Below are positions 62,775 to 64,000 of a DNA stretch of 64,000 nucleotides, one piece after another. The stretch is from the NCBI GenBank assembly GCA_949775045.1, contig OX459110.1, forward strand, positions 6,146,229-6,210,228. Direction: 5' to 3'. The notes below the pieces were generated by a model. The model searched no databases and had not been told where the DNA came from. It saw only the letters and a program-made list of their open reading frames with translations. The stretch comes from Metridium senile. Taxonomy: Eukaryota; Cnidaria; Anthozoa; Actiniaria; Metridiidae. The translations under genes were made by a program, and so were the position numbers. The stretch's first letter is position 1. Every line of letters starts with the position of its first letter.

Positions 62775-64000
62775 AACCCCGATCTTTTTGACACATTTTC
62801 AGATCACCCTATAGGGCATATTGCATTCTGGGTAGGATTTTGTAGTTTTTTCTAAATAAAATCTTGCGCATGTATCAGAATGATCTAATATTCTCAGACA
62901 TTACTCACAGGGTCTAGGCGAAAATTTTGTGCCGAAAACCCCGAACTTTTTGACACATTTTCAGATCACCCTATAGGGCATATTGCATTCTGGGTAGGAT
63001 TTTGTAGTTTTTTCTAAATAAAATCTTGCGCATGTATCAGAATGCTCTAATATTCTCAGACATTACTCACAGGGTCTAAGCGAAAATTTTGTGCCGAAAA
63101 CCCCGATAGGATTTTGTAGTTTTTTCTAAATAAAATCTTGCGCATGTATCAGAATGCTCTAATATTCTCAGACATTACTCACAGGGTCTAGGCGAAACTT
63201 TTGTGCCGAAAACCCCGATCTTTTTGACACATTTTCAGATCACCCTATAGGGCATATTGCATTCTGGGTAGGATTTTGTAGTTTTTTCTAAATAAAATCT
63301 TGCGCATGTATCAGAATGCTCTAATATTCTCAGACATTACTCACAGGGTCTAAGCGAAAATTTTGTGCCGAAAACCCCGATCTTTTTGACACATTTTCAG
63401 ATCACCCTATAGGGCATATTGCATTCTGGGTAGGATTTTGTAGTTTTTTCTAAATAAAATCTTGCGCATGTATCAGAATGCTCTAATATTCTCAGACATT
63501 ACTCACAGGGTCTAGGCGAAAATTTTGTGCCGAAAACCCCGAACTTTTTGACACATTTTCAGATCACCCTATAGGGCATATTGCATTCTGGGTAGGATTT
63601 TGTAGTTTTTTCTAAATAAAATCTTGCGCATGTATCAGAATGCTCTAATATTCTCAGACATTACTCACAGGGTCTAGGCGAAACTTTTGTGCCGAAAACC
63701 CCGATCTTTTTGACAAATTTTCAGATCACCCTATAGGGCATATTGCATTCTGGACAGGATTTTGTAGTTTTTTCTAAATAAAATCTTGCGCATGTATCAG
63801 AATGCTCTAATATTCTCAGACATTACTCACAGGGTCTAAGCGAAAATTTTGTGCCGAAAACCCCGATCTTTTTGACACATTTTCAGATCACCCTATAGGG
63901 CATATTGCATTCTGGGTAGGATTTTGTAGTTTTTTCTAAATAAAATCTTGCGCATGTATCAGAATGCTCTAATATTCTCAGACATTACTCACAGGGTCTA

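Larger units (their letters stand above)
1..64000 (+). repeat. 112-bp short units: one recurrent 50-bp deletion
   Basis: At 34 places the end of one monomer is joined directly to position 25 of the next (cccgat to aggatttt), removing 50 bp that include the unit-boundary palindrome and the left arm of the inverted repeat. The last base before each junction is at 136, 2840, 4248, 4846, 5444, 5556, 6154, 6914, 9780, 13780, 15998, 19512, 21892, 23138, 25518, 28384, 29792, 30390, 30988, 31100, 31698, 32620, 33218, 34140, 43307, 44391, 49524, 51095, 55257, 57475, 59369, 60939, 61861 and 63107. Pairs 112 bp apart (5444/5556 and 30988/31100) are adjacent short units. The identical breakpoint everywhere implies one original deletion that was then amplified. 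Confidence 0.93.
37877..64000 (+). repeat. 162-bp satellite array, right arm
   Basis: The same monomer in the same orientation continues after the insertion and runs off the window end, so both arms are one array split by the element. The first 69 bp (37877-37945) duplicate the last 69 bp of the left arm. The arm has its own private variants: aaatcaaatc with gcactaat and attcttag (about 47811, 49107 and 50679), gcaaatatttt in type-C units, cgatatcttt with two extra bases (about 49635 and 51206), aatgatct (44164, 52440, 56114, 58332 and 62880) and cgaaataaaatc (61444 and 62528). A few small indels occur, such as a 3-bp loss near 40767. I see no gene, RNA gene or other insertion in this arm. 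Confidence 0.98.

Noticed and set aside
1..64000. CRISPR array
   Set aside because: Whole 162-bp units are repeated with no unique spacers, and the repeat length is far too long.
1..64000. Telomeric repeats
   Set aside because: No TTAGGG-like or TTAGG-like tandem run is present; ccctataggg is an isolated palindrome, not a telomere repeat.

Overview
The window is almost entirely satellite DNA from a eukaryotic, probably invertebrate, genome. About 60.8 kb of the 64 kb is one head-to-tail tandem array of an AT-rich 162-bp monomer (about 37% GC in the consensus). It is always in the same orientation and has no coding potential: stop codons interrupt every frame. I estimate about 385 copies. The bacterial gene density, operons and ribosome binding sites of a prokaryote are absent. 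The only convincing protein is a Gag-like zinc-finger protein of a retroelement. Animal, and perhaps marine invertebrate, is an inference from that protein's architecture; I cannot name the species. LAYOUT: positions 1-34718 are satellite; 34719-37876 are an inserted mobile element; 37877-64000 are satellite again. The array is not a uniform monomer ladder. It is made of recognisable monomer subtypes in a recurring order, here called A to F. A ends in a 50-bp deletion that fuses it to B, giving a 112-bp short unit. B carries the gcctaggcg and gagctg variants. C carries aaatgaaatcttgcac. D carries gaaatctccg. E carries ctggacagg and gcgaaact. F carries attctaag and ctaagcg. Blocks of these have been duplicated in tandem with periods of 486, 710, 1084, 1296, 1458, 1520, 1572, 2218 and 3626 bp, and again at long offsets of about 8.0, 15.05, 25.5-25.7 and 30.2-30.3 kb. 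Rare variants shared at exact spacing show this. THE INSERTION: a 3158-bp element sits inside a type-E monomer. It is flanked by a 69-bp direct repeat of satellite sequence that carries a variant (gcgcaact) I found nowhere else in the window. The D-E-F order continues across it, so the 69 bp look like a target-site duplication. Read on the minus strand, the element begins with a perfect 19-nt hairpin that overlaps the first ATG. It then encodes a 446-aa Gag-like protein: a Ser/Thr/Pro/Ala-rich N-terminus, a helical core, a CCCH finger and a CCHC-like knuckle. Then come about 1.8 kb of noncoding DNA with about 155-bp subrepeats, each bearing two hairpins around a GATC-6 nt-GATC core, and the element ends in (AT)15. 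No reverse transcriptase, RNase H, integrase, tyrosine recombinase or transposase is present, so the element looks non-autonomous. HOW THE PARTS WORK TOGETHER: the array is evolving by unequal exchange or replication-based block duplication, and the element is a probably recent passenger that marks one monomer. A centromeric or heterochromatic role for the array is plausible from its size and structure but is not shown by the sequence.
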